From: Streptomyces phaeoluteigriseus
Lineage (GTDB): Bacteria; Actinomycetota; Actinomycetes; Streptomycetales; Streptomycetaceae
Assembly (NCBI RefSeq): GCF_001896135.2
Contig: NZ_MPOH02000009.1
Location: 417,928-461,321 of the forward strand
DNA: 43,394 nt
Reading direction: 5' to 3'
The notes under the pieces are model-generated. The model did not search any database and was not told where the DNA came from. It saw only the letters and a list, made by a program, of their open reading frames with translations. This document shows, piece by piece, positions 18,728 to 26,880 of the stretch. The translations under genes were made by a program, and so were the position numbers. The number at the start of each line of letters is the position of its first letter. Positions within the stretch are counted from its first letter, which is position 1.

Positions 18728-20421
18728 TCAGCTCGCCGCCGTGCCGTTCTCGTCGAGCAGCTTCTGGTACCAGTCGCGGAGCTGGTCGCCGCCCTTCTTC
18801 TTCCAGTCCGAGACGGCGGCCTGCATGTCGCTGATCTTCTTGCGGCCGCGGACGATGTCGTCCTCCAGCTGCTCGAAGTCGTTGGACAGGTTGGTCCAGC
18901 GGCTGGGCTCGGTGATCTGCATGCCGTAGAAGGCCGACTTCTTGGTGAAGGCGCCCATCCGCTGCTGCCACTCGACCTGGCCCCTGGCGACGTCCGGGAG
19001 GTCGGGGTGGGCGATGGTGGACGCCGGGCTCGCGATCATCACGAACGCGTTGGCGACCTCCTGGTTGCCCTTGTCGTTCTTGACGGGCACGCCGTCCTTG
19101 ACCGCGTAGTGCGTGCCCTCCACCCCGTAGTTGGTGAGCATGTACTCCTTGGTGCCGTACGGGGCGGCGGTGGCGTTGGCGACGGCCAGCACGTCACGGA
19201 TGACCGATTCGGAGGCCTTCTTGTTGACGAAGGCGAAGATGTTGGCCGGCTGGGTGGCGTAGATGACCGGGTCGGAGCCGCCGGTGCCGAAGATGTCCAT
19301 GCCCCAGATCTGGAAGCCGGGGTTCTGGGTGGCCTGCGAGGCCTGCTGCCCGTACCAGCTGGAGATGTCGGTGTTGTAGATGAGGAACTCGCCGGCCGCG
19401 AACTTGGTGCTCGGATCGATGGCCTGGCTCTTGCCCAGCTTGAAGTCGGGGTGCACGTATCCGGCGTCGAACAGCTTGCGGGACCACTCCAGCGCTTCGA
19501 GGTAGGCGTCCAGTTCGATGCGGTTGACCAGCTTGCCGTCCTGGACGATCCAGCCGAGCGGCTTCTCCCCGCCGACGGCACGCCGAAGCTGTTGAACGCC
19601 GTCCACTTCATGTCGCCACAGGCCCACACCTTGGCCTTGGCGTTGGTGATCTCCTTGGCCAGCGCCACGAACTCCTCGGTGGTCTTCGGGACCGTGTAGC
19701 CCGCCTTGTCGAAGAGGTCCTTGCGGTAGAAGGGCACGATGTTCGTCACGTACGAGGACGGCATCGGCAGGCCGCGCAGTTTGCCGCCGAAGATCGACCG
19801 CTGCCAGGCGTCGGTCGGTATCGCCGCGAGGTTCGGGTAGTCCTTGACCGCGTCCCCGGAGAGGTACGGGCCCAGGTCGGCGAACTTGCTGAGGATGGCG
19901 CTCGGTATCTTGCCGCCCATGTTCCAGCCGGGGACGACCACGACATCGGGCACGTCGCTGGAGGCGAGCACGGCGCCGAGCTTCTGGTCGTAGGTGTTTC
20001 CGTCCTGGTTCTGCCAGACGACGTCGACGCCGGTGAGGGCGTTCATCGCCGTGTAGTAGGGGTTGCCACCCTTCGGGGGCGATCCCCAGAACGGCGACAT
20101 CACGGTGACCTTCGCGCCCTTGCCGAGCTTCTTCGGTACCGAGGTCTTCAGGCCCGCCAGGTCGAGCTTGCCGGTGAAACCGACCGAGGAGCCGTTCTTG
20201 GACGGGATGTCGGGCGTCACCACGTTGTTGGCGACGAAGGTCGGCAGGATCTTCCTGGCGTCCTTGCCCGAGGTGGTGCCGTCGCGCGAGCCGCTGTCCG
20301 AACCGCCGCAGGCGGCGAGCAGCGGCATCCCTCCTGCCACCGCTGCGGTGGCGACCGCCGTGGAGGCGAGGAAGCTTCTCCGGCTGGGCCCGGAGGAGGC
20401 GGAAGCGGCGTTCGGCGTCAT
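18728..20421 (-). CDS. extracellular solute-binding lipoprotein (LplA/YtcQ-like), one frame break
   Basis: The N-terminus combines a twin-arginine motif (PSRRSFLAS, R14-R15) with a lipobox LLAAC (C38), so it should be a Tat-exported lipoprotein that captures sugar for the two permeases. The mature part is a large type I-like binding protein (MSPFWGSPPKGGNPYYTAMN, VVVPGWNMGGKIPS, WYGQQASQATQNPGFQIW). The frame breaks at 19567-19570, where a CCCC run (GGGG on the coding strand) appears one base short. With a fifth G the join reads FNSFGVPSAGEKPLGWIVQD and the protein is 564 residues, normal for the LplA group. GAAGGG eight bases before the ATG at 20421 supports the start. It is the first gene of the importer operon and lies behind a LacI operator and a good promoter. 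Confidence 0.87.
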
Positions 20422-20573
20422 TGCGTCAACCCTTCATGGCGCACCAGGACACCCGGCGGTGGCCGTCGGCTGCGGTGTCTTGAGTGGAACTGGCTGAGCT
20501 GAAGCGTCTCCGGTCCCTGATCGTCGGAGGTCTGCCTGCCTCGCGGCGGAGGCTCCACACTGGCGAAGGATCG

Positions 20574-20587
20574 TCGAAGCGCTTCGA
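20574..20587. promoter_or_regulatory. LacI-type operator 3, importer operon promoter
   Basis: The perfect palindrome TCGAAGCGCTTCGA lies about 10 bp downstream of the predicted -10 of the minus-strand promoter, where a bound repressor would block initiation. It lies about 150 bp before the binding-protein ATG. Confidence 0.8.
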
Positions 20588-20597
20588 TGTTGCTGTG

Positions 20598-20626
20598 AGG
20601 TTAAGTGAAGGCATGGGGGTGCACAA
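20598..20626 (-). promoter_or_regulatory. predicted promoter of the importer/enzyme operon
   Basis: On the minus strand, TTGTGC (20621-20626) and TAACCT (20598-20603) are separated by exactly 17 bp, a fair sigma70-type (HrdB) promoter. The LacI operator sits immediately downstream. Prediction only. Confidence 0.5.
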
Positions 20627-20726
20627 GGGTCGCTCCCAAGATTCCTCCGAGGCGTCCGGGTTTGGTCGGCGCGCATGCACGACTTGAAATGTCGCCCAAG
20701 AGTCCTAGTTGTTGCCGCGGGGTCCC

Positions 20727-20769
20727 TTGACACCCACCCCGGGGCCGAATGAGCATCGAAGCGCTTCGA
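20727..20769 (+). promoter_or_regulatory. GH3 promoter with LacI-type operator 4
   Basis: A consensus -35 TTGACA (20727-20732) is followed 17 bp later by a poor -10 (GAGCAT region, about 20750). The perfect palindrome TCGAAGCGCTTCGA (20756-20769) then covers the expected start point. The GH3 GTG is 36 bp further on. Confidence 0.65.
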
Positions 20770-20805
20770 AAGCGCCTCCCCGCTCCATCGCAAAGGGAAC
20801 CTCAC

Positions 20806-23655
20806 GTGACCGCATCCACGCCGCCCGCCCCGCCGTTCCGCGATCCGCGTCTGCCGTTCGCGAAGCGCATCGACGATCTGCTGTCGCGACTGACCCTCCA
20901 GGAGAAGATCTCCTTCCTGCACCAGTTCGCCCCCGCCGTGGAACGGCTCGGCGTCGGTGCCTTCCGCACCGGTCAGGAGGCGCTGCACGGAGTGGCGTGG
21001 ATGGGCCCGGCGACGGTGTTCCCGCAGGCCGTGGGGCTGGGCGCGACCTGGAACCCGGAGCTGGTGCGGCGGGTCGGAGAGGCGGTGTCCAAGGAGGTGC
21101 GCGCGATGCGCGCCCGCGACGACCGGATCGGCCTCAACGTCTGGGCGCCCACGGTCAACCTGCTGCGCCACCCCCTGTGGGGCCGCAACGAGGAGGGCTA
21201 CTCGGAGGACCCGAAGCTCACCTCCGCCATCGCCACCGCCTATACGCACGGTCTGCGCGGCGACCATCCGACCTACTGGCGGACGGCTCCGGTCCTCAAG
21301 CACTGGCTGGCCCACAACAACGAGACGGGCCGTGACGTCACCTCGTCCTCGGTGCGGCCGCGTGTGCTGCACGAGTACGACCTGCGCGCCTTCCGCGAGA
21401 CCGTCGAGGCGGGCGCGGTGGCCGGGGTGATGCCGGCGTACAACCTGGTCAACGGGCGCCCCAACCACGTGTCGCCGTATCTGCGCGAGCAACTGCGGGC
21501 CTGGACCGAGGAGGAGCTGCTGGTCTGCTCGGACGCGGGGGCGCCCTCCAACCTGGTCGACTCCGAGCACTACTTCGACACCCACGAGGAGGCGACGGCT
21601 GCCTCGCTGACCGCCGGCGTGGACAGCTTCACCGACCACGGCACGGACGGCTCGAAGATCGTCGCGCGGGTGACGGGGGCGTACGAGCGGGGTCTGCTGG
21701 CCGAGGCGGACATCGACGCGGCGGTCCGCCGCCAGCTCTCGGTGCGGTTCCGGCTGGGCGAGTTCGATCCGCGTCACGACCCCTACGCGGGCACCGGCGA
21801 GTTCGACACCCCGGCCCACCGTGCCCTCGCGCGGGAGGCCGCCGAGCAGGCGGTGGTGCTGCTGCGCAACGACGGGGTGCTGCCGCTGGCCGCGGACGCC
21901 CGGATCGCGGTGGTCGGCCTGCTCGCCGACGAGTGCAAGCTCGACTGGTACAGCGGCACCCTGATCCACCGGTCCACTCCGCTGGAGGGGCTGTACGAGC
22001 GGTTCGGCGCGGAGCGCGTGGAGTTCGCGGAGGGCGTGGACCGGGTCCTGCTGCGGACCGCCGCCGGAACGTTTCTCAAGGTGCGACCGGCCCCCGGGGC
22101 CACCGATGAGGTGCGCGGCGCCGAGGGCGCCCTGGACCCGGCGCTGCTCGCCGGCCGCACCGACCTCCCGGCGCTCACCGCCGACCCCGACGGCACCGAG
22201 TTCGCGCTGGTCGACTGGGGCGGGGACGTGCTCACCCTGCGCGCCCCCGACGGCCGCTACCTCTCGGTCGCCGAGGACGGCTTCCTGCGCGCCTCCGCGG
22301 ACCAGCCCGGCGGCTGGGTCGTGCAGGAGACGTTCCGCCTCGAACCCCACGGCGACGGTCACCTCCTGCGGCATCTCGGCACGGGTCGCCACGTCTGTGT
22401 CGCCGCCGACGGCGTGAAGGTTGCCGACGAGCACTCCGCGACGGAGGCGGAGGTGTTCCGCCTCGTCGTCACCGAGCGCGGCGAGGAGGCGGTGACGCGG
22501 GCGGCGGCGCGGGCGGACGTGGTCGTGGTGGTGGCGGGCAACGACCCGCACATCAACGGCCGCGAGACCGAGGACCGTACGACCCTGCGGCTGCCCGGCC
22601 GGCAGGAGGAACTGCTCGAGGCGGCCCGCGCCGCGAATCCGCGCACGGTGCTGGCGCTGGTGTCGGCGTACCCGTACGCGATCGAGCCGGGGCGGCTGTC
22701 CGCGGTGCTGTGGACGGCGCACGGCGGTCAGGCCGCGGGCACCGCCCTGGCGCGGGTCCTGGCCGGTGACGTGTCCCCGGCGGGCCGGCTGCCGCAGACC
22801 TGGTACGCCGACGACGCGGACCTGCCCGACCTGCTGGACTACGACGTGATCGGCGCCCGCCAGACATATCTGTACTTCGAGGGCACTCCCCTGTTCCCGT
22901 TCGGGCACGGCCTGTCGTACGCGTCGTTCGCGTACGCCGATCTGGCGGTGCGGGTCGCGGAGGGCTCGGTGCGGGTCTCCTTCACGGTGACCAACACCGG
23001 GGAGGTGACCGCCGACGAGGTCGCCCAGCTCTACTCGCGGGCGGTGGACCCCTCGGTCACCCGTCCCCGGCGCGAACTGCTGGCCCACCACCGGGTCACG
23101 CTGGCCCCCGGCGCGCGGACGGCACTGTCCTTCGAGGTCCCCCTGTCCGCCTTCGCGTTCTGGGACGTGGCGCGGGGCGACTGGCGCCGCGAGCCGGGAC
23201 CGTACGAACTGCTGGTGGGCGCGTCCAGCGAGGACGTCCGGCTGCGTACGACGGTGACCCTGGACGGCGAGCGGGCCGCCCCCCGTCCGGTCCTGCGCGA
23301 CGGACTGGCCGCCGTCGACTTCGACGAGCAGAGCGGCGCGGAGATCGTGGACCGGACGAAGGTGGCGGGTGACGCGGTGACGCCCGCGGCGGACGGCACC
23401 GCCGAACTGCTCTACCGGGCCTGCGACTTCGGCACGGGTGTCACGCGCGTGAGCGTGCAGGTGGCGGGCGGGGGCACGGTGGAGGTCTGCCTGGCCGACG
23501 GCCCGGCGCTGGCGACCCTCACCCCGGGCACGCCCACGCCGGGGCCGTACGCCTACACCCAGCTCGACGCCCCCTTCGGCGCCGAGGGCGTCCAGGATCT
23601 GCGTCTCAGGCTGCGCGGCCCGCTGCGGCTCGCGCTCGTCGGCTTCTCCGGCTGA
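20806..23655 (+). CDS. GH3 beta-glucosidase-like enzyme with internal fascin-like insertion
   Basis: This 949-residue protein has the GH3 N-terminal barrel with the nucleophile D243 in LLVCSDAGAPSN and the substrate-binding KHWLAHNNETGRD. The GH3 C-terminal domain has GRETEDRTTLRLPGRQEELL, whose TEDR Glu is the likely acid/base, and a fibronectin-III-like domain (FTVTNTGEVTADEVAQLYS) follows. Between the halves of the C-terminal domain (about residues 430-560) is an insertion with beta-trefoil/fascin-like repeats (TLRAPDGRYLSVAEDGFL, HLLRHLGTGRHVCVAADG), where PA14 sits in other GH3 enzymes. The last 115 residues look like a CBM6-type sandwich. There is no signal peptide. It probably removes backbone glucose from imported xyloglucan oligosaccharides; beta-xylosidase activity is an alternative. 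GTG at 20806 follows AAAGGGA; an earlier ATG at 20749 would place the operator inside the gene. Confidence 0.88.
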   Translation: MTASTPPAPPFRDPRLPFAKRIDDLLSRLTLQEKISFLHQFAPAVERLGVGAFRTGQEALHGVAWMGPATVFPQAVGLGATWNPELVRRVGEAVSKEVRAMRARDDRIGLNVWAPTVNLLRHPLWGRNEEGYSEDPKLTSAIATAYTHGLRGDHPTYWRTAPVLKHWLAHNNETGRDVTSSSVRPRVLHEYDLRAFRETVEAGAVAGVMPAYNLVNGRPNHVSPYLREQLRAWTEEELLVCSDAGAPSNLVDSEHYFDTHEEATAASLTAGVDSFTDHGTDGSKIVARVTGAYERGLLAEADIDAAVRRQLSVRFRLGEFDPRHDPYAGTGEFDTPAHRALAREAAEQAVVLLRNDGVLPLAADARIAVVGLLADECKLDWYSGTLIHRSTPLEGLYERFGAERVEFAEGVDRVLLRTAAGTFLKVRPAPGATDEVRGAEGALDPALLAGRTDLPALTADPDGTEFALVDWGGDVLTLRAPDGRYLSVAEDGFLRASADQPGGWVVQETFRLEPHGDGHLLRHLGTGRHVCVAADGVKVADEHSATEAEVFRLVVTERGEEAVTRAAARADVVVVVAGNDPHINGRETEDRTTLRLPGRQEELLEAARAANPRTVLALVSAYPYAIEPGRLSAVLWTAHGGQAAGTALARVLAGDVSPAGRLPQTWYADDADLPDLLDYDVIGARQTYLYFEGTPLFPFGHGLSYASFAYADLAVRVAEGSVRVSFTVTNTGEVTADEVAQLYSRAVDPSVTRPRRELLAHHRVTLAPGARTALSFEVPLSAFAFWDVARGDWRREPGPYELLVGASSEDVRLRTTVTLDGERAAPRPVLRDGLAAVDFDEQSGAEIVDRTKVAGDAVTPAADGTAELLYRACDFGTGVTRVSVQVAGGGTVEVCLADGPALATLTPGTPTPGPYAYTQLDAPFGAEGVQDLRLRLRGPLRLALVGFSG

Positions 23656-23678
23656 GGGTACGGACACGGCCGGCACGA

Positions 23679-23722
23679 GGAAGGGGCCCGGCACCGGAAG
23701 GCATCGGTGCCGGGCCCCTTCC
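23679..23722. terminator. bidirectional terminator between GH3 and aldehyde dehydrogenase
   Basis: An 18-bp perfect stem (23679-23696 with 23705-23722) and an 8-nt loop lie 23 bp after the GH3 stop and between two convergent genes. It is the strongest hairpin in the window and marks the right border of the xyloglucan locus. Confidence 0.9.
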
Positions 23723-23797
23723 GGGACGACGAGCTCGCGTCCCGAGCGAGACTAGCTGAACACGGTTCCCATTAGCCAGAGGGCCTCGGGGTCCGTT

Positions 23798-25261
23798 TCA
23801 CAGGGCGAGTCCGGTGAGGACCAGCACACGCTCGTAGGTGTAGTCGTCCATCGCGAACCGCACGCCCTCGCGGCCCACACCGGACTGCTTGGCTCCGCCG
23901 TACGGCATCTGGTCGGCGCGGTAGGAGGGCACGTCGCCGATGATCACGCCGCCGACCTCCAGCGCCCGGTGGGCGCGGAAGGCGGCCTGGATGTCATGGG
24001 TGAAAACGCCCGCCTGGAGGCCGTACTTGGAGTCGTTGACGGCGGCGAAGGCCTCGGCCTCGCCGTCCACCCTGCGCACGGTGAGGACCGGCCCGAAGAC
24101 CTCCTCGCAGGAGAGGGTGGCGCTCGCCGGTACGTCGGTGAGGACGGTCGGCGCGTACGAGGCGCCGTCGCGCTTGCCTCCGGCGAGGAGCGTGGCGCCC
24201 GCGGAGACCGCCTCGTCGACCCACGACTCGACGCGCCTGGCGGCGTCCTCGCTGACCAGCGGTCCGACATCGGTCCTGTCGTCGGACGGGTCACCGGTGA
24301 CCTGGGCCTCGACGGCGGCGACGATGCGCGGCAGCAGCCGGTCGTAGACGGAGGCGTCGGCGATGACCCGCTGCACGGAGATGCAGGACTGGCCGCCCTG
24401 GTAGTTGGAGAAGGTGGCGATGCGGGTCGCGGCCCAGTCGAGGTCGGCGTCGCTCGCGAAGTCGGCGAGGACGACGGCCGCGCCGTTGCCGCCCAGCTCC
24501 AGGGTGCAGTGCTTGCGCGGCACCGAGTCCATGATCGCGTAGCCGACCTTCTCGGAACCCGTGAAGGAGATCACCGGCAGCCGCTCGTCCTGGACGAGGG
24601 CGGGCATGCGGTCGTTGGAGACCGGCAGGATGCTCCACGAACCGGCCGGCAGCTCGGTCTCGGCGAGCAGTTCGCCGATGATCAGGCCGGAGAGCGGGGT
24701 GGCCGGGGCGGGCTTCAGGATGATCGGCGCACCCGCCGCGATCGCCGGGGCGATCTTGTGGGCGCACAGGTTCAGCGGGAAGTTGAACGGCGCGATGCCG
24801 AGCACGACGCCCTTCGGGAAGCGCCGGGTCAGGGCCAGGCGGCCCTGACCGCCGGCGTCGGTGTCGAGCCGCTGGGCCTCACCGCCGTTGAACCGGCGGG
24901 CCTCCTCGGCGGCGAACCGGAACACGGACACGGCCCGGCCGACCTCGCCGCGCGCCCACTTGATCGGCTTGCCGTTCTCGGCGGAGATCAGCTGGGCGAT
25001 CTCCTCGGTGCGCTCGACGAGCCGCTTGCTGACGTGGTCGAGGGCGGCGGCACGGACGTGCGCCGGGGTGGCGGCGAACTCGTCCCGCACGGCGTACGCG
25101 GCGGCCACGGCCTCCTCGACCTGCGCGTCGCTCGGCACGCCGACCGTGCCGACGAGACGGCCGTCCCACGGGGAGGTGACGTCGAAGCTGTCCTCGCCGG
25201 TGACCTGGCGGCCGGCGAGCCAGAAGGCGTGGGTGGCCCCCGCGTTCTTTTCCTGGGGCAT
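23798..25261 (-). CDS. aldehyde dehydrogenase (NAD(P)-dependent, possibly succinate-semialdehyde type)
   Basis: This 487-residue aldehyde dehydrogenase shows all family landmarks: APFNFPLN (cofactor-site Asn), ILKPAPATPLSG, FTGSEKVG, ELGGNG (general base Glu) and the nucleophile C293 in GGQSCISVQR. C-terminal motifs EEVFGPVLTV and PYGGAKQSGVGREG are also present. The substrate is not evident. Sequence style resembles the lactaldehyde/succinate-semialdehyde group, and the nearby gabT makes succinate semialdehyde attractive, but the gene stands alone behind a 0.9-kb repeat-rich stretch. The start at 25261 (MPQEKNAG) is where alignment to the family begins; the same frame stays open far upstream through the repeats without coding character. 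Confidence 0.85.
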   Translation of the reverse strand: MPQEKNAGATHAFWLAGRQVTGEDSFDVTSPWDGRLVGTVGVPSDAQVEEAVAAAYAVRDEFAATPAHVRAAALDHVSKRLVERTEEIAQLISAENGKPIKWARGEVGRAVSVFRFAAEEARRFNGGEAQRLDTDAGGQGRLALTRRFPKGVVLGIAPFNFPLNLCAHKIAPAIAAGAPIILKPAPATPLSGLIIGELLAETELPAGSWSILPVSNDRMPALVQDERLPVISFTGSEKVGYAIMDSVPRKHCTLELGGNGAAVVLADFASDADLDWAATRIATFSNYQGGQSCISVQRVIADASVYDRLLPRIVAAVEAQVTGDPSDDRTDVGPLVSEDAARRVESWVDEAVSAGATLLAGGKRDGASYAPTVLTDVPASATLSCEEVFGPVLTVRRVDGEAEAFAAVNDSKYGLQAGVFTHDIQAAFRAHRALEVGGVIIGDVPSYRADQMPYGGAKQSGVGREGVRFAMDDYTYERVLVLTGLAL

Positions 25262-25414
25262 GAGAGAGTCCCGGCCCTTCCGCGTAGTGGGTGTGCTGGC
25301 TTTTCCTGCTCCACGGTAGGGGCGCGGCGGCGGAGGGGCGTTTGTCCGAGTCGTAGTGGTGGGGGCGGGGGGTGCGCCGCTTTGGCGGAGTCGGCCACGG
25401 CACGGCACCCTGCT

Positions 25415-25486
25415 CACCGCGGATCCGGGCCCCGCACACGTGCCCCAGCGCGGCACCCGGCCCACCGCGGATCCGGGCCCCGCACA
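25415..25486. repeat. 24-bp exact direct repeat, period 48 bp
   Basis: An identical 24-bp block starting CACCGCGGATCCGGGC occurs at 25415-25438 and 25463-25486, with partly conserved flanks (GGCACCC ahead of each). Confidence 0.8.
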
Positions 25487-25511
25487 GGACCGGCGCCGAC
25501 CGCTCGCGCCG

Positions 25512-25940
25512 ACCACTCCCACGCGGAACGCGGCAGGAACAACCGCCACGCCCGCGGCTCCGCCCCCGGAGACGGGCTCGGCTGTGCCCGCAGCGCAGCC
25601 GAACACTCGTGTGGCTACCACTCCCCGCGGAACGCGGCAGCGACAACCGCGACGCCCGCAGCTCCGCCGTGCCCGAAAACCCGCTCGGCTGCGCCACGGA
25701 CCCCCGCCGAAGACTCCCCCGCCCACCACTCCCACACGGAACGCAGCAGCGCCCACCGCAGCACCCGCAGCACCACCGCGCCCGAAAACCCCCTCAGCGG
25801 TCCGATCGACCGCCACCGAACACTCCCCCACCAACCACTCCCACGCCGAACCCGGCAGGAACAACCGCCGCACCCGCGGCTCCGCCCCCGGAGACCGGCT
25901 CGGCGGTGCCCGCAGCTCAGCCGCTCGGAGACCGGCTCGC
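25512..25940. repeat. four degenerate tandem units of about 105-109 bp
   Basis: Units begin with ACCACTCCC at 25512, 25617, 25725 and 25834. Each continues with a CGGAACGC/CCGGCAGGAAC-like block, a (C/G)GCGGCTCCGCC-like block and CTCGGC(T/G)GTGCC. Units 1 and 4 are the most alike; unit 3 is the most diverged. Gradual divergence suggests an old duplication array. Confidence 0.75.
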
Positions 25941-26010
25941 GGACGGCGCCCGTGCCGCGACCGCTCCGCGGGTCCGACGGCGGTAAGAGCGCCGTCGGGG
26001 CCATGAGCCG

Positions 26011-26150
26011 CGAGCCGCAGCGCTGTCAGCCCAGGGGACGCCCCATGCACCGAGCCGGCGCGAGCCGCAGCGCTGTCGGCCGGGGGGACGCCCCATGCGC
26101 CGGACCGGCGCGAGCCACAGCGCTGTCGGGCCTGCACCACGCCACCGTGC
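26011..26150. repeat. 50-bp tandem repeat, about 2.7 units
   Basis: Units start CGAGCC(G/A)CAGCGCTGTC at 26011, 26061 and 26111, an exact 50-bp period. The first two also share GGGGACGCCCCATGC; the third is degenerate after about 20 bp. Confidence 0.8.
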
Positions 26151-26195
26151 GGAGCGCCCGGGCCGTCGGCCGGGTGACGCCGTCGGCGCGGACGG

Positions 26196-26867
26196 CTACC
26201 GCGCGACCCTCCGCAGGAACAGCCACAGCGCCCCCAGCAGCATCGCGCCCAGGCACCAGCTCGCCACCACGTCGAGCGGCCAGTGGTAGCCCCGCCGTAC
26301 GAGCCCGAAGGAGACGGCCGCGACCAGCACGAGCGCCGTGGCGACGGCCGTGCGGCGGGCGGGCGGGGAGACCAGCCAGGGCAGCAGGACCAGTACCGCC
26401 GCGCCGTAGGCCACGGCCGCCGTCGCGGTGTGGCCGGACGGGTAGTAACCGGTCGCCGGCGGCACGGCGGGCGTCCCCGGCCGGTCCGTCCACTCCTTCA
26501 GGGGTACGACGATCAGCGGCACCATCACCATCAGCGCGAGCCCGGCGACGGACGGCAGCCACCACCGCGGCACGCCCGCCGACCGTGCCCGCCGGGCGGT
26601 GTACCCGGCGATCAGTACCAGCACGGGCACCGCGACCTGCACATTGCCCAGGTCGGCCATCAGCTCGGCGGCCCGGCCGGGTTGGACGAGGGCCCGGCTC
26701 AGGCGCTCGTCCAGCTCCAGCAGGGGCCCTTCGACGGCGACCTGCCAGGTGAACAGGGTGAAGAGGAGCGCGGGGAGGCCGAGCAGGAGCGCGCCCCGGG
26801 CGGGGCGTCCGGGGGCTGGGGGCGCCGAGGCGGCACCCTCGGACGCCGGGTGGGAGCGGGTCGACAT
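26196..26867 (-). CDS. PAP2-family membrane phosphatase
   Basis: The 223-residue integral membrane protein has about five to six hydrophobic segments and the three phosphatase motifs: PLKEWTDRP (motif 1), YYPSGHTA (motif 2, catalytic His) and RRGYHWPLDVVAS (motif 3, catalytic His and Asp). PAP2 enzymes dephosphorylate lipid phosphates such as undecaprenyl diphosphate or phosphatidic acid. The lipid cannot be predicted here. It begins 13 bp after the alpha/beta hydrolase stop and is probably co-transcribed with it. I chose ATG at 26867 (MSTRSHPASEG); further upstream the frame runs into the hydrolase gene. Its Shine-Dalgarno is weak. Confidence 0.88.
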   Translation of the reverse strand: MSTRSHPASEGAASAPPAPGRPARGALLLGLPALLFTLFTWQVAVEGPLLELDERLSRALVQPGRAAELMADLGNVQVAVPVLVLIAGYTARRARSAGVPRWWLPSVAGLALMVMVPLIVVPLKEWTDRPGTPAVPPATGYYPSGHTATAAVAYGAAVLVLLPWLVSPPARRTAVATALVLVAAVSFGLVRRGYHWPLDVVASWCLGAMLLGALWLFLRRVAR

Positions 26868-26880
26868 GGCCCCCAGCTTG

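Larger units (their letters stand above)
20422..20805. other. divergent control region between binding-protein operon and GH3
   Basis: This 384-bp gap carries two oppositely oriented promoters, each with one LacI-type palindrome just downstream of the predicted -10 region, plus a leader of about 150 bp before the binding-protein gene. The sites are listed individually. No small gene is supported. Confidence 0.7.
25262..26195. other. 0.9-kb repeat-rich stretch without a gene
   Basis: No gene is supported here. The stretch is built from three unrelated tandem-repeat families, listed separately. Translations in every frame are low-complexity Pro/Ala/Arg or Gly/Val/Arg sequence, and the repeat periods (48, 105-109, 50) do not keep one reading frame. 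The aldehyde dehydrogenase promoter should be in 25262-25400. Confidence 0.75.

Noticed and set aside
20434..23694. 1086-codon minus-strand frame opposite GH3
   Set aside because: Arg/Gly/Val-rich antisense frame without domains; the plus-strand GH3 has intact catalytic motifs.
25415..26150. CRISPR array
   Set aside because: Units are 48, 105-109 and 50 bp, tandem and degenerate, without short identical repeats separated by unique spacers, and no cas genes are nearby.
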